Source: DASPKW01 sp038244055
GTDB lineage: Bacteria; Planctomycetota; Phycisphaerae; Tepidisphaerales; Tepidisphaeraceae
Length of the DNA stretch: 7,282 bases
Assembly (NCBI GenBank): GCA_038244055.1
Contig: JBBRTW010000382.1
Location: 1-7,282 of the forward strand
Reading direction: 5' to 3'
Below the pieces are notes generated by a model. That model searched no databases. It had not been told where the DNA came from and saw only the letters and a program-made list of their open reading frames with translations. The position numbers and the translations under genes were made by a program. How positions within the stretch are numbered: position 1 is the stretch's first letter; every line of letters starts with the position of its first letter. Positions 1-5,746 of the stretch are shown one piece after another.

Positions 1-2
1 CT

Positions 3-743
3 CTTCGCTGTCCGGACCATGTGGTGGCATCGGATGTGATTGCCGGGGCGGGCGGGGCGGTGGGGATTGTCAAAGCTTCCGCGAATCAATCGGCCGATGG
101 CCGTGCGGTGGCGGCGGAGCTCGCCAAAGCGGGTGCGGCAGCCGAGAAAGTCAGCCTGGTGATCGAAGCGGGCCCGCCGCGATTTTCCAAGCCATCTACC
201 ATTCTTAAGATCACCGGCGAGACTTACGATCTGGTCCGGGCCGGTATTTACGATCAGCGGATCATCGAGCGTTTGCTGCGCACCACGATTCTCTTCGTCT
301 GTAGTGGCAACACCTGCCGATCGCCCATGGCCGAGGCGATCGCCCGGAAGGTCATTTCCGACAAGATGAAAGTGCCGGAGCCGGATTTGGAGAAAAAGGG
401 CGTTCAGGTGATCTCGGCCGGGGCGATGGCCATGCCCGGTTCGCGCGCGACTCCGGCGGCGGTCGATGCGCTGAAAGGCATGGGCGCTGATCTGACCCGG
501 CACCGCTCGCGGATGCTGAGTGTCGAGCTCATCCATCAGGCGGACATGATTTACACGATGAGCCGCAATCATGCCCGCGCCGTGACCGCGCTGGTGCCGT
601 CGGCGAGCGAAAAGGTGGCGACTTTGGACCCCGATGGCGACATTGAGGACCCAATTGGTGCGGATTTGTCCATTTACGAACAATTAGCAGGTGAGTTGAA
701 GGTATTGATAGAAAAACGTTTGCAGGAACGGGTTTTGCCATAA
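3..743 (+). CDS. Sua5/YrdC C-terminal part fused to low-molecular-weight protein phosphatase (5' end outside window)
   Basis: The frame is open to the left edge, so the gene starts outside the window; the GTG at 21 is internal. Residues encoded before about 260 resemble the C-terminal part of Sua5/YrdC/TsaC, which makes threonylcarbamoyl-AMP for tRNA t6A: an LRCPDH-VASDVI block, a SANQS motif (SANLSG in relatives) and a PSTILKITG strand. After a short linker comes a full LMW phosphatase domain. Its P-loop is CSGNTCRS, with the nucleophilic Cys codon at 300-302 and the Arg codon at 318-320, and the general-acid DP motif starts at 648. The Thr codon at 312-314 occupies the position that marks the YwlE protein-arginine-phosphatase type. 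The fusion is read directly from one uninterrupted frame. rpiB follows 93 bp later, echoing Bacillus ywlC-ywlE-rpiB. Domain calls are firm; substrate specificity is inferred. Confidence 0.9.
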   Translation, partial: LRCPDHVVASDVIAGAGGAVGIVKASANQSADGRAVAAELAKAGAAAEKVSLVIEAGPPRFSKPSTILKITGETYDLVRAGIYDQRIIERLLRTTILFVCSGNTCRSPMAEAIARKVISDKMKVPEPDLEKKGVQVISAGAMAMPGSRATPAAVDALKGMGADLTRHRSRMLSVELIHQADMIYTMSRNHARAVTALVPSASEKVATLDPDGDIEDPIGADLSIYEQLAGELKVLIEKRLQERVLP

Positions 744-768
744 TTCGGAGGCTTGGCAGGTCGATGTT

Positions 769-777
769 TGTTATGAT
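769..777 (+). promoter_or_regulatory. candidate extended -10 promoter for rpiB
   Basis: TGTTATGAT matches the extended -10 consensus TGnTATAAT at all but one defined base. It lies in the 93-bp gap between the phosphatase fusion and rpiB, about 60 bp before the rpiB ATG. No good -35 box is correctly spaced: TTGGCA at 753-758 is only 13 bp away. Transcription would start near 784, which argues against the GTG at 783 as the rpiB start. The call rests on sequence match alone, and read-through from the upstream gene is also possible. Confidence 0.35.
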
Positions 778-836
778 GAAGAGTGTCCGATCGGCCGGGC
801 AGGAACAGGTTAGGCCGGGCAAATGAGGTCCGCGTT

Positions 837-1292
837 ATGCGAATTGCGATCGCTTGCGATCATCGAGGATTCGAGGGCAAGCGGAAACTGTTGCCCATGC
901 TTCGGCAAAACGGGCATGAGATCGAGGATTTCGGCTGCGACAGCCCGGCCAGTTGCGACTACCCCGATTTCGCACTCCCGGCGGGGCGGAGTGTCGCTGA
1001 AGGCAAGAATGATGTCGGCATCTTCCTCGATGGCAGCGGGATCGGGATGTCCATCGCCGCCAACAAAGTGCATGGGGTGCGTGCGGCACTGGCGCACGAT
1101 GAAGTCACCGCCCGGCGCTCCCGGGAGCACAACCATTGCAACGTTCTATGCATGGGGACCGATCTGCTCTCGGATGCGCAGATCACGCAGATCGTGGAGA
1201 TTTTTTTAGAGACGCCGTTTGGGGATGGCCGGCATTCGCGGCGAATCGAGAAGATCAAGCTGATCGAACAGGAGAATCGGAGTGTGCATTGA
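837..1292 (+). CDS. rpiB: ribose-5-phosphate isomerase B (RpiB/LacA/LacB family)
   Basis: This 151-residue cytosolic enzyme should interconvert ribose 5-phosphate and ribulose 5-phosphate in the non-oxidative pentose phosphate pathway. Length and motifs fit RpiB: MRIAIACDHRGFEGK at the N-terminus with D8-H9, DYPDFA (41-46), the phosphate-binding GSGIG loop (66-70), AANKVHGVRAAL (75-85), REHNHCNVLCMG with H98-N99, and GRHSRRIEKI near the end. The ATG at 837 is chosen because homology begins exactly there and GAGG lies 8 bp upstream (825-828). The GTG at 783 would add 18 residues unlike the family. The residue before GSGIG is Asp65 (codon 1029-1031), whereas the E. coli type has its catalytic Cys66 there. 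Asp at this place is also seen in some RpiB/LacA/LacB relatives, so the true substrate is less certain than the fold. Confidence 0.92.
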   Translation: MRIAIACDHRGFEGKRKLLPMLRQNGHEIEDFGCDSPASCDYPDFALPAGRSVAEGKNDVGIFLDGSGIGMSIAANKVHGVRAALAHDEVTARRSREHNHCNVLCMGTDLLSDAQITQIVEIFLETPFGDGRHSRRIEKIKLIEQENRSVH

Positions 1293-1300
1293 GGAGAAAT

Positions 1301-1560
1301 TGAACCACGAAGGGCACTAAAGGCACGAAGAAGAAATGGGAATTGGAAAGAACGCGGAACCAATCTGGGAAGGGATGCGGAGTGCGATCACGGCGAATCG
1401 GGCAGCCGGCTTTCTTCAGTCCCTTCGCAGACTGCCAGTTTCTCGTGCAGCCGCGCGATCGTTTTTCGCGCGCCGGCCTTGCCAGTTCATGACCCTGAAC
1501 GAGCACGGGTCCAGCCCTTCTGCTTCTCCCCTTCGTGCCTTTAGTGCCCTTCGTGGTTCA
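1301..1560. repeat. 260-bp element bounded by a perfect 30-bp inverted repeat (MITE-like)
   Basis: The arms at 1301-1330 and 1531-1560 are exact reverse complements over 30 bp. Each arm contains three copies of a 9-bp unit, CACGAAGGG, CACTAAAGG and CACGAAGAA (1306-1332 on the left), and ends outward in TGAACCA. The 200 bp between them hold no recognisable gene; a 7-bp stem with a 7-nt loop lies at 1452-1472. The element fills nearly the whole gap between two convergent genes, starting 8 bp after the rpiB stop and ending 5 bp before the argF stop. I see no target-site duplication. Similar CACGAAGG-type arms are, from memory, common between genes in several environmental phyla. It could be a non-autonomous mobile element, a decayed small gene, or a structure ending transcription from both sides. 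Confidence 0.85.
1452..1472. other. GC-rich hairpin inside the inverted-repeat element
   Basis: CGCGCGA (1452-1458) and TCGCGCG (1466-1472) pair perfectly around a 7-nt loop, TCGTTTT. The T run is in the loop rather than after the stem, so this is not a standard intrinsic terminator on the plus strand. No T tract follows on the minus strand either. It may be the structured core of the surrounding element. Confidence 0.5.
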
Positions 1561-1565
1561 TCTCT

Positions 1566-2486
1566 TTACATCCCCGCCATCAGCACGCCGATGAGCCCTT
1601 TCTGGGCGTGCAGGCGATTTTCGGCTTCCTGAAAGACCAACGACTGGGGCCCTTCCAGCACCGCTTCGCTGATCTCATACCCCCGGTAGGCCGGCAGGCA
1701 GTGGAGGACCATGGCGTGTTTCGGGGCCTGTTTGAGCAGGTTCTCATCGACAATGAAACCGTGGAAGTCGGTGATGCGCTTGGTCTTCTGATCCTCCTGA
1801 CCCATGGAAACCCAGGTGTCGGTCACAATCACATCGGCCGTCCGCACCGCGTCGCCGGGATCGCGCTCCAGCACAAAATCCAGTTCGGGGACGCGCTGCA
1901 TGATGCGATCGACATCTTCGTTGGGCAGCTCGTACCCGCCCGGCGAGGCGAGGATAAAGCGCAGCCCGAATCGCCCGCATCCCTCGGCCAGCGACCGCGC
2001 GACATTATTCCCATCCCCGATGAATGCCAGCGTCAAATCCTTGAGCCGGCCGAAATGTTCTTCCACGGTCATCAGGTCCGCCATCGCCTGGCAGGGGTGA
2101 TCGTGATCGGTCAGGCCGTTGATGACCGGCACCTTGGAATAGCGGGCCAGGCGCTCGACCTTCTGATGCTCGAAAGTCCGGGCCATGATCCCATCGCACA
2201 TGGATGACAAGACTCGCGCCACATCCGCCACGGGCTCGCGCTTGTCCAGGCCGATCTCCTCGTCACGCAGGAGCAGACCCTCGCCGCCGAGGTGGGCCAT
2301 CGCCACCGCGAAACTGACCCGCGTCCGCAAGCTCGGCTTCTCGAAAAACATCGCCAGGGTCTTGCCCGCCAGCACCGGCTCATTGCGGCCGGTTTCCTTG
2401 AGCTGCTTCTTGAGGCGCAGCGCCACATCCAGAACGTGACGAAGCTCATCAACGGAGTGGTCGGCGATGGAGACGAAGTGTTTCAT
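1566..2486 (-). CDS. argF: ornithine carbamoyltransferase
   Basis: The 306-residue cytosolic enzyme transfers carbamoyl from carbamoyl phosphate to ornithine, giving citrulline, the sixth step of arginine synthesis from glutamate. Family motifs are all present and in order: SLRTR (52-56) binds carbamoyl phosphate, HPCQ (130-133) is catalytic, FIGDGNN (155-161) opens the second domain, DTWVSMG (223-229) is the ornithine SMG loop, and HCLPAYRG (262-269) carries the conserved Cys. Length is typical of OTCases. The ATG at 2484-2486 gives the expected MKHF-SIADHS beginning; no clear Shine-Dalgarno sequence precedes it because repeat DNA starts 9 bp upstream. argB lies upstream in the same direction, 122 bp away, so the two are probably co-transcribed. 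Its 3' end nearly touches the 1301-1560 element, which may help end the transcript. Confidence 0.97.
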   Translation of the reverse strand: MKHFVSIADHSVDELRHVLDVALRLKKQLKETGRNEPVLAGKTLAMFFEKPSLRTRVSFAVAMAHLGGEGLLLRDEEIGLDKREPVADVARVLSSMCDGIMARTFEHQKVERLARYSKVPVINGLTDHDHPCQAMADLMTVEEHFGRLKDLTLAFIGDGNNVARSLAEGCGRFGLRFILASPGGYELPNEDVDRIMQRVPELDFVLERDPGDAVRTADVIVTDTWVSMGQEDQKTKRITDFHGFIVDENLLKQAPKHAMVLHCLPAYRGYEISEAVLEGPQSLVFQEAENRLHAQKGLIGVLMAGM

Positions 2487-2495
2487 GATGTCGTT

Positions 2496-2606
2496 AGTTG
2501 CTAGTTGCTAGTTGTTAGTTGTTAGTGGCCCGTTGTCCGTTGCCACACGCCGGCCAGCCTGTTTCAAATGTCTTCACTAGCAACTAACAACTAGCAACTA
2601 GCAACT
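2496..2606. repeat. heptamer-based inverted repeat between argB and argF
   Basis: The arms 2496-2527 and 2575-2606 are reverse complements at 31 of 32 positions, enclosing 47 bp. The left arm is a tandem of 7-bp units, AGTTGCT twice then AGTTGTT twice, followed by AGTG; the right arm carries the complementary AGCAACT/AACAACT units. The element begins 9 bp upstream of the argF start codon and ends 2 bp from the argB stop, so it fills the intergenic gap. In an argB-argF transcript it would fold into a long hairpin just before the argF start. It is unrelated in sequence to the 1301-1560 element. Heptameric repeats are known from cyanobacteria (STRR repeats); that comparison is by analogy only. 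Confidence 0.85.
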
Positions 2607-2608
2607 CC

Positions 2609-3487
2609 TCAAAGAACAATTTCCGTTCCAATCCCCGCTTCGGTGTAAATCTCCAGGAGGAGGGAATGCGGGATTCGGCCATCGATGATATGGGCCTTGG
2701 TCACGCCGCCCTGCAAGGCCGTAATGCAGGCTTCGACCTTGGGGAGCATCCCCGATGAGATCGCACCGGTCTTGACCATCTCCTGAATCTGCGCCAGCGT
2801 CAGGTGCGGGACGCGGCTCTCGGGGTCCTTGGGGTCCGAGCGGATGCCGTGGGTATCGGAGACGACGACGATCTTTTCCGCTTTCATGGCGGCCGCGACC
2901 GCACCGGCGGCAGTGTCGGCGTTGACGTTGAGACGCCCGCCGGCCGTGTCGCGGGCGATGGTGGCGATTACGGGAATGGCATCCGATTGCACCAGCAGTT
3001 GCAGCAGCCGGGCGTTGACGGTTTTGACTTCTCCCACCAGCCCCAGGTCGATGCGCCGGCTATCATCGCCCTGCAAGTAGGCTTTCTCGGCGAAGAGGAC
3101 ATTGCTGGTCAGCGAGTGCAGGCCCATGGCCTCGCACCCCTGGCTGTTGATGAAGGTGACGATGAAGCGGTTGATCTGGTTGCAGAGGACATGCTCGGCG
3201 ATGGCGATGGTGCGGTCATCGGTATAGCGCCGGCCCTGCACCCACTGCGGCACCAGACCGGCCTTCTCCATCGCATCGTTGATGGCCTTGCCGCCGCCGT
3301 GGACGATCACCGGCTGCATCCCCACATAGTTCATGAAGACGATGTCGGTGAGAATCTGCGAGAGGGCTTCCTCATCATCCATGATCGACCCGCCGACCTT
3401 GACGACGACCACTTTGTCGTGGAACCGCTGGATGTAGGAGAGGGCCTCAACCAGTGCGTGAGTCTTGGGAATGGCTGCATCGATCAT
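2609..3487 (-). CDS. argB: acetylglutamate kinase
   Basis: The 292-residue cytosolic amino-acid kinase phosphorylates N-acetylglutamate with ATP, the second step of arginine synthesis. Visible motifs: KVGGS with Lys30, HGGGK (63-67) of the glycine-rich loop, GRRYTD with Arg87 for substrate binding, LNVNAD with Asn187 and Asp191, and Lys250 in SSGMLPKVEA, followed by HIIDGRIPHSLLLEIYTEAGIGT. The N-terminal stretch THALVEALSYIQRF matches the extra N-helix of arginine-inhibited hexameric kinases, so feedback inhibition by arginine is likely. The ATG at 3485-3487 is chosen because homology starts there and because an alternative start at 3586 would lie upstream of the promoter and add a proline-rich leader unlike the family. 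argF follows 122 bp downstream. argD, which often sits between argB and argF, is absent here. Confidence 0.96.
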   Translation of the reverse strand: MIDAAIPKTHALVEALSYIQRFHDKVVVVKVGGSIMDDEEALSQILTDIVFMNYVGMQPVIVHGGGKAINDAMEKAGLVPQWVQGRRYTDDRTIAIAEHVLCNQINRFIVTFINSQGCEAMGLHSLTSNVLFAEKAYLQGDDSRRIDLGLVGEVKTVNARLLQLLVQSDAIPVIATIARDTAGGRLNVNADTAAGAVAAAMKAEKIVVVSDTHGIRSDPKDPESRVPHLTLAQIQEMVKTGAISSGMLPKVEACITALQGGVTKAHIIDGRIPHSLLLEIYTEAGIGTEIVL

Positions 3488-3550
3488 CGGTACGCTGGTC
3501 TCCGCAAAAAGGGGCGGTGCGGGCGGGAGGGCCCATCGGAAAAGGGGGCA

Positions 3551-3579
3551 AGTGTATGGAGGTGGGGGGCGGGTGTCAA
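3551..3579 (-). promoter_or_regulatory. sigma-70-type promoter of argB-argF
   Basis: On the minus strand a perfect -35 box TTGACA (3574-3579) is followed after exactly 17 bp by the -10 box TACACT (3551-3556; 4 of 6 consensus bases, including both ends). Transcription would begin near 3544, giving a leader of about 57 nt before the argB ATG at 3487. This is the strongest promoter match in the window and sits where an arginine operon promoter is expected. The initiation site is inferred, not seen. Confidence 0.65.
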
Positions 3580-3587
3580 AATCCAAG

Positions 3588-3603
3588 TGGCATCCGGATG
3601 CCA
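3588..3603. promoter_or_regulatory. perfect 16-bp palindrome upstream of the argB promoter (candidate operator)
   Basis: TGGCATCCGGATGCCA is a perfect dyad with no spacer. It lies 8 bp upstream of the argB -35 box, with its centre about 51 bp before the predicted start site. That position suits a dimeric regulator acting on argB. It does not resemble the AT-rich ArgR box of E. coli or B. subtilis. Which protein binds, if any, is unknown. Confidence 0.45.
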
Positions 3604-3959
3604 GGAGCGATGGAGGGGCGATGGACTCGCCGACTCAGATCGTTCCAATTTTCAAGCATCCACCCGGCTGAAACCGGGTAAAATGGACCGTGAATTCGAG
3701 CTTCCGCGCGGACGCTTGAAATTCCTCAACTTTTGGGGAATAAACCGGCCACGCCAATGATTAACCGCTTCGGGCAGTCGGTGCGTCTCGACATGGAGGT
3801 GTCGGTGATGTCGGAAACGATTCTCGCGGTCGGGTGGGGCTCGGCGGGTTGTCGCCGCGATCGACATCGGTTCCGGGCCGGACCATTCCATTTGTAACGA
3901 CAGTAAGGTCTGTAACGCATTTCCCATCGGGCAACATATTCGATTGAAAGAGACTCCAC
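3604..3959. other. non-coding divergent region between argB and the sugar dehydrogenase
   Basis: No convincing gene is present. A 6-bp stem, ACCCGG and CCGGGT, around the loop CTGAAA lies at 3662-3679. It is nested inside a longer imperfect dyad (AATTTTCAAGC at 3647-3657 against GCTTGAAATT at 3714-3723). No T tract follows the stem on either strand, so I do not call a terminator. TGTAACG occurs twice in direct orientation (3893-3899 and 3911-3917), 18 bp apart, about 45-65 bp before the dehydrogenase start. A weak GAAAGAGA (3946-3953) may serve as ribosome binding site. Confidence 0.5.
3716..3744 (+). promoter_or_regulatory. weak candidate promoter for the PEP-CTERM dehydrogenase
   Basis: TTGAAA (3716-3721) and AATAAA (3739-3744) are 17 bp apart. 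The -35 match is good and the -10 match is moderate (4 of 6). It would leave a leader of about 210 nt before the ATG at 3960, longer than usual. No better match lies closer to the gene, and an alternative sigma factor may be used. Confidence 0.25.
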
Positions 3960-5441
3960 ATGCGCCGTCCAGGATTTTCACTTTGCCTCGCCGTTGGAAT
4001 GCTGTCGGCGGCCTTGAGTCCGGTGGCCTGGGGGCAGGCCGACGTCCTGCCCCCGATCCCTCAGGGCACCATCTCGGTGCGGCTGCAACCCATCGCGACC
4101 GGCCTGGGCGCGCCGGATTATGCGATCAGCCAGCCGGGTGACACCGGCCGGATGTTCATCCTCGAACAAAAGGGCACGGTATTGGTCCTCCAGAACGGCA
4201 GCGTGTTGCCGACGCCCGCCCTGGACCTTCAAAGCCTCATTTCGACCTCGATCAATCCGGCCAACCCCAACGATGAGCGGGGCTTGCTCGGGATCGCGTT
4301 TCATCCCGGCTTCAATGACATCAACAGCGCGGGCTTCCATACACTCTATACCTACAACAGCCAGCCCGTGGGCACGGGAGTGACCTATGTCGCCCCCAAC
4401 AACGCCAGCCAGGCTTATAAGAACGTCATCAACGAGTGGAAGCTGAGCTCGACCGATCCCAATGTCATCGATCCCGCCTCGCGCCGCGAAGTCATGTCTT
4501 TCGGCAAGAACGCGGCCAATCACAATGGCGGAACCATCACGTTTGGCCCCGATGGCTACATGTACCTGGGAACGGGCGATGGTGGAAACGCCAATGACTC
4601 GGGCACGAGCCATATCGAACCCGGCGGCAACGCCCAGAACCTGACCACACCGCTGGGGAAAATGCTGCGCATCGATCCGGTATTGCCCACCCTGAAACCC
4701 ACGAGCACCGACGCCATCAGCACCAATGGCCAATACAGAATCCCAACCAGCAACCCGTTCCAGGGGGCCGGGCAGGTGCCGGAAATCTACGCTTACGGGC
4801 TTCGCAACCCCTACCGATATTCCTTCGACACGCTCAACGGGCAGCTCATCGCCGCGGATGTCGGCCAGAACACGGTCGAGGAAATCGATCGAATCGTCCT
4901 CGGCGGCAACTACGGCTGGGCGGTGAAAGAAGGAGACTTCCTCTTCAATCGCACCACCGGCGCGGTCGGCGTTCGCAGTGTCGGCAGCCCGGCGGGGTTG
5001 ATCGATCCGATTTCCGGCACATTGAACACCCTCGAATACGATCATGGCGACGGGATTTCCATCACCGGCGGTTTCGTCTATCGCGGCACCCTGCTTCCAC
5101 AGTTGTATGGCAAATACGTCTTCGGCGATCTGGCGCTGCACACCGCGCCGGTTCGCGCGGATGGCCGGCTCTTTTATGCCGACCTGGATACGGGCCAAAT
5201 CAGCGAGTTTCTGCTGCCTGAGTATGTGGGAAACATTCTGCCCGGCGGCCTGACCGTCCACGGATTTGGGCAGGATGCCAATGGCGAACTCTACGCCTTG
5301 GCCACGAACACGGCCGCCAACGGAACCGGCGGCGGCATCTTCCTGATCGCACCCGTCCCCGAACCCAGCACGCTCGCCCTGGCGGGCATCGCGGCTTTCG
5401 GGCTTTTGCGGCGCTCGCGGCGGCGCGGGCTTTCAAAATAG
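3960..5441 (+). CDS. PQQ-type glucose/sorbosone dehydrogenase with PEP-CTERM sorting tail
   Basis: This 493-residue exported protein resembles the glucose/sorbosone dehydrogenase beta-propeller family, which oxidises sugars or other polyols with PQQ and passes electrons to an acceptor. It opens with a signal peptide (MRRPG, a hydrophobic stretch, likely cut after AWGQA near residue 27). Family motifs follow: ERGLLGIAFHPGF (107-119), NHNGGTITFGPDGYMYLGTG (187-206) with the likely catalytic His188, YGLRNPYRYSFD (279-290) with Arg282, ADVGQNTVEEID (299-310), GGNYGWAVKEG (315-325) and a GGFVYRG strand (370-376). The C-terminus is a PEP-CTERM signal: VPEPS (466-470), a hydrophobic helix, then RRSRRRG. 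Such tails are processed by exosortase and place proteins at the cell surface or in extracellular matrix. Substrate and true cofactor use are not shown, and many homologues are uncharacterised. A c-type cytochrome gene follows in the same direction. Confidence 0.9.
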   Translation: MRRPGFSLCLAVGMLSAALSPVAWGQADVLPPIPQGTISVRLQPIATGLGAPDYAISQPGDTGRMFILEQKGTVLVLQNGSVLPTPALDLQSLISTSINPANPNDERGLLGIAFHPGFNDINSAGFHTLYTYNSQPVGTGVTYVAPNNASQAYKNVINEWKLSSTDPNVIDPASRREVMSFGKNAANHNGGTITFGPDGYMYLGTGDGGNANDSGTSHIEPGGNAQNLTTPLGKMLRIDPVLPTLKPTSTDAISTNGQYRIPTSNPFQGAGQVPEIYAYGLRNPYRYSFDTLNGQLIAADVGQNTVEEIDRIVLGGNYGWAVKEGDFLFNRTTGAVGVRSVGSPAGLIDPISGTLNTLEYDHGDGISITGGFVYRGTLLPQLYGKYVFGDLALHTAPVRADGRLFYADLDTGQISEFLLPEYVGNILPGGLTVHGFGQDANGELYALATNTAANGTGGGIFLIAPVPEPSTLALAGIAAFGLLRRSRRRGLSK

Positions 5442-5746
5442 GACGATTCGGGGCGCTGTGAATTTCCAAATGCCCTGACGGCGCGGCTTCCCACACACCG
5501 CAGACCCGCGCAATTCGGTGCTGTTTGCCGTCGACGCCATCCGGGACGGCGCTCTGGTCGCTGTCGCTCCCGGCGCTCTGTCCCGGCTTGTTCGGAATCG
5601 CGGAATTGGGCAGGGTTATTTAATTGGCGTCGAACGATGGCCCGGCCTGCGCCCCCTGCTCATCAACATCCAGGGAATGGGGCGGGTAGTACCGATGCGT
5701 GGGGGCGATGAACCCATTGAAGCCGGTCGAATTTCTTATGGTGCCG
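5442..5746. other. intergenic region with no convincing gene
   Basis: About 305 bp separate the dehydrogenase from the cytochrome gene. A 79-codon frame (GTG 5518 to stop 5757) overlaps the cytochrome start by 11 bp, but resembles no family I know and has no ribosome binding site. There is a repeated GGCGCTCTG (about 30 bp apart, near 5549 and 5573) and a short dyad GCCGTC/GACGGC around 5527-5551. I find no clear terminator. A TATTTA box (5617-5622) could be a -10 element, but lacks a well-spaced -35. Confidence 0.45.

Noticed and set aside
753..777. TTGGCA and TATGAT as a -35/-10 pair for rpiB
   Set aside because: The spacer is only 13 bp; the -10 box is kept only as an extended -10 candidate.
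783..836. GTG at 783 as the rpiB start
   Set aside because: The added 18 residues lie outside RpiB homology, the ATG at 837 has a GAGG site at good spacing, and the candidate promoter would place the transcript start at about 784.
1301..1560. Intrinsic terminator formed by the 30-bp arms
   Set aside because: A 200-nt loop and no T tract after the stem do not fit a standard Rho-independent terminator, although a role in ending transcription is not excluded.
1255..1632. Small frames on both strands across the 1301-1560 element
   Set aside because: Part of each translation is simply the inverted-repeat arm (for example FFFVPLVPFVVQF), both run into neighbouring genes antisense or out of frame, and no domain is recognisable.
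1608..2207. 199-codon open frame on the plus strand
   Set aside because: It is antisense to argF, where every OTCase motif is intact on the minus strand.
2496..2606. CRISPR-like array
   Set aside because: The 7-bp units are directly adjacent without spacers and the two arrays are in opposite orientation.
3488..3586. Start of argB at 3586
   Set aside because: The extra 33 residues are proline-rich and unlike the family, and the stretch contains the -35 and -10 boxes of the argB promoter.
2804..3760. 318-codon open frame on the plus strand
   Set aside because: It is antisense to argB, which has a full set of kinase motifs, and resembles no family I know.
3978..5261. 427-codon open frame on the minus strand
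   Set aside because: It is the antisense of the sugar dehydrogenase, whose signal peptide, family motifs and PEP-CTERM tail are all on the plus strand.
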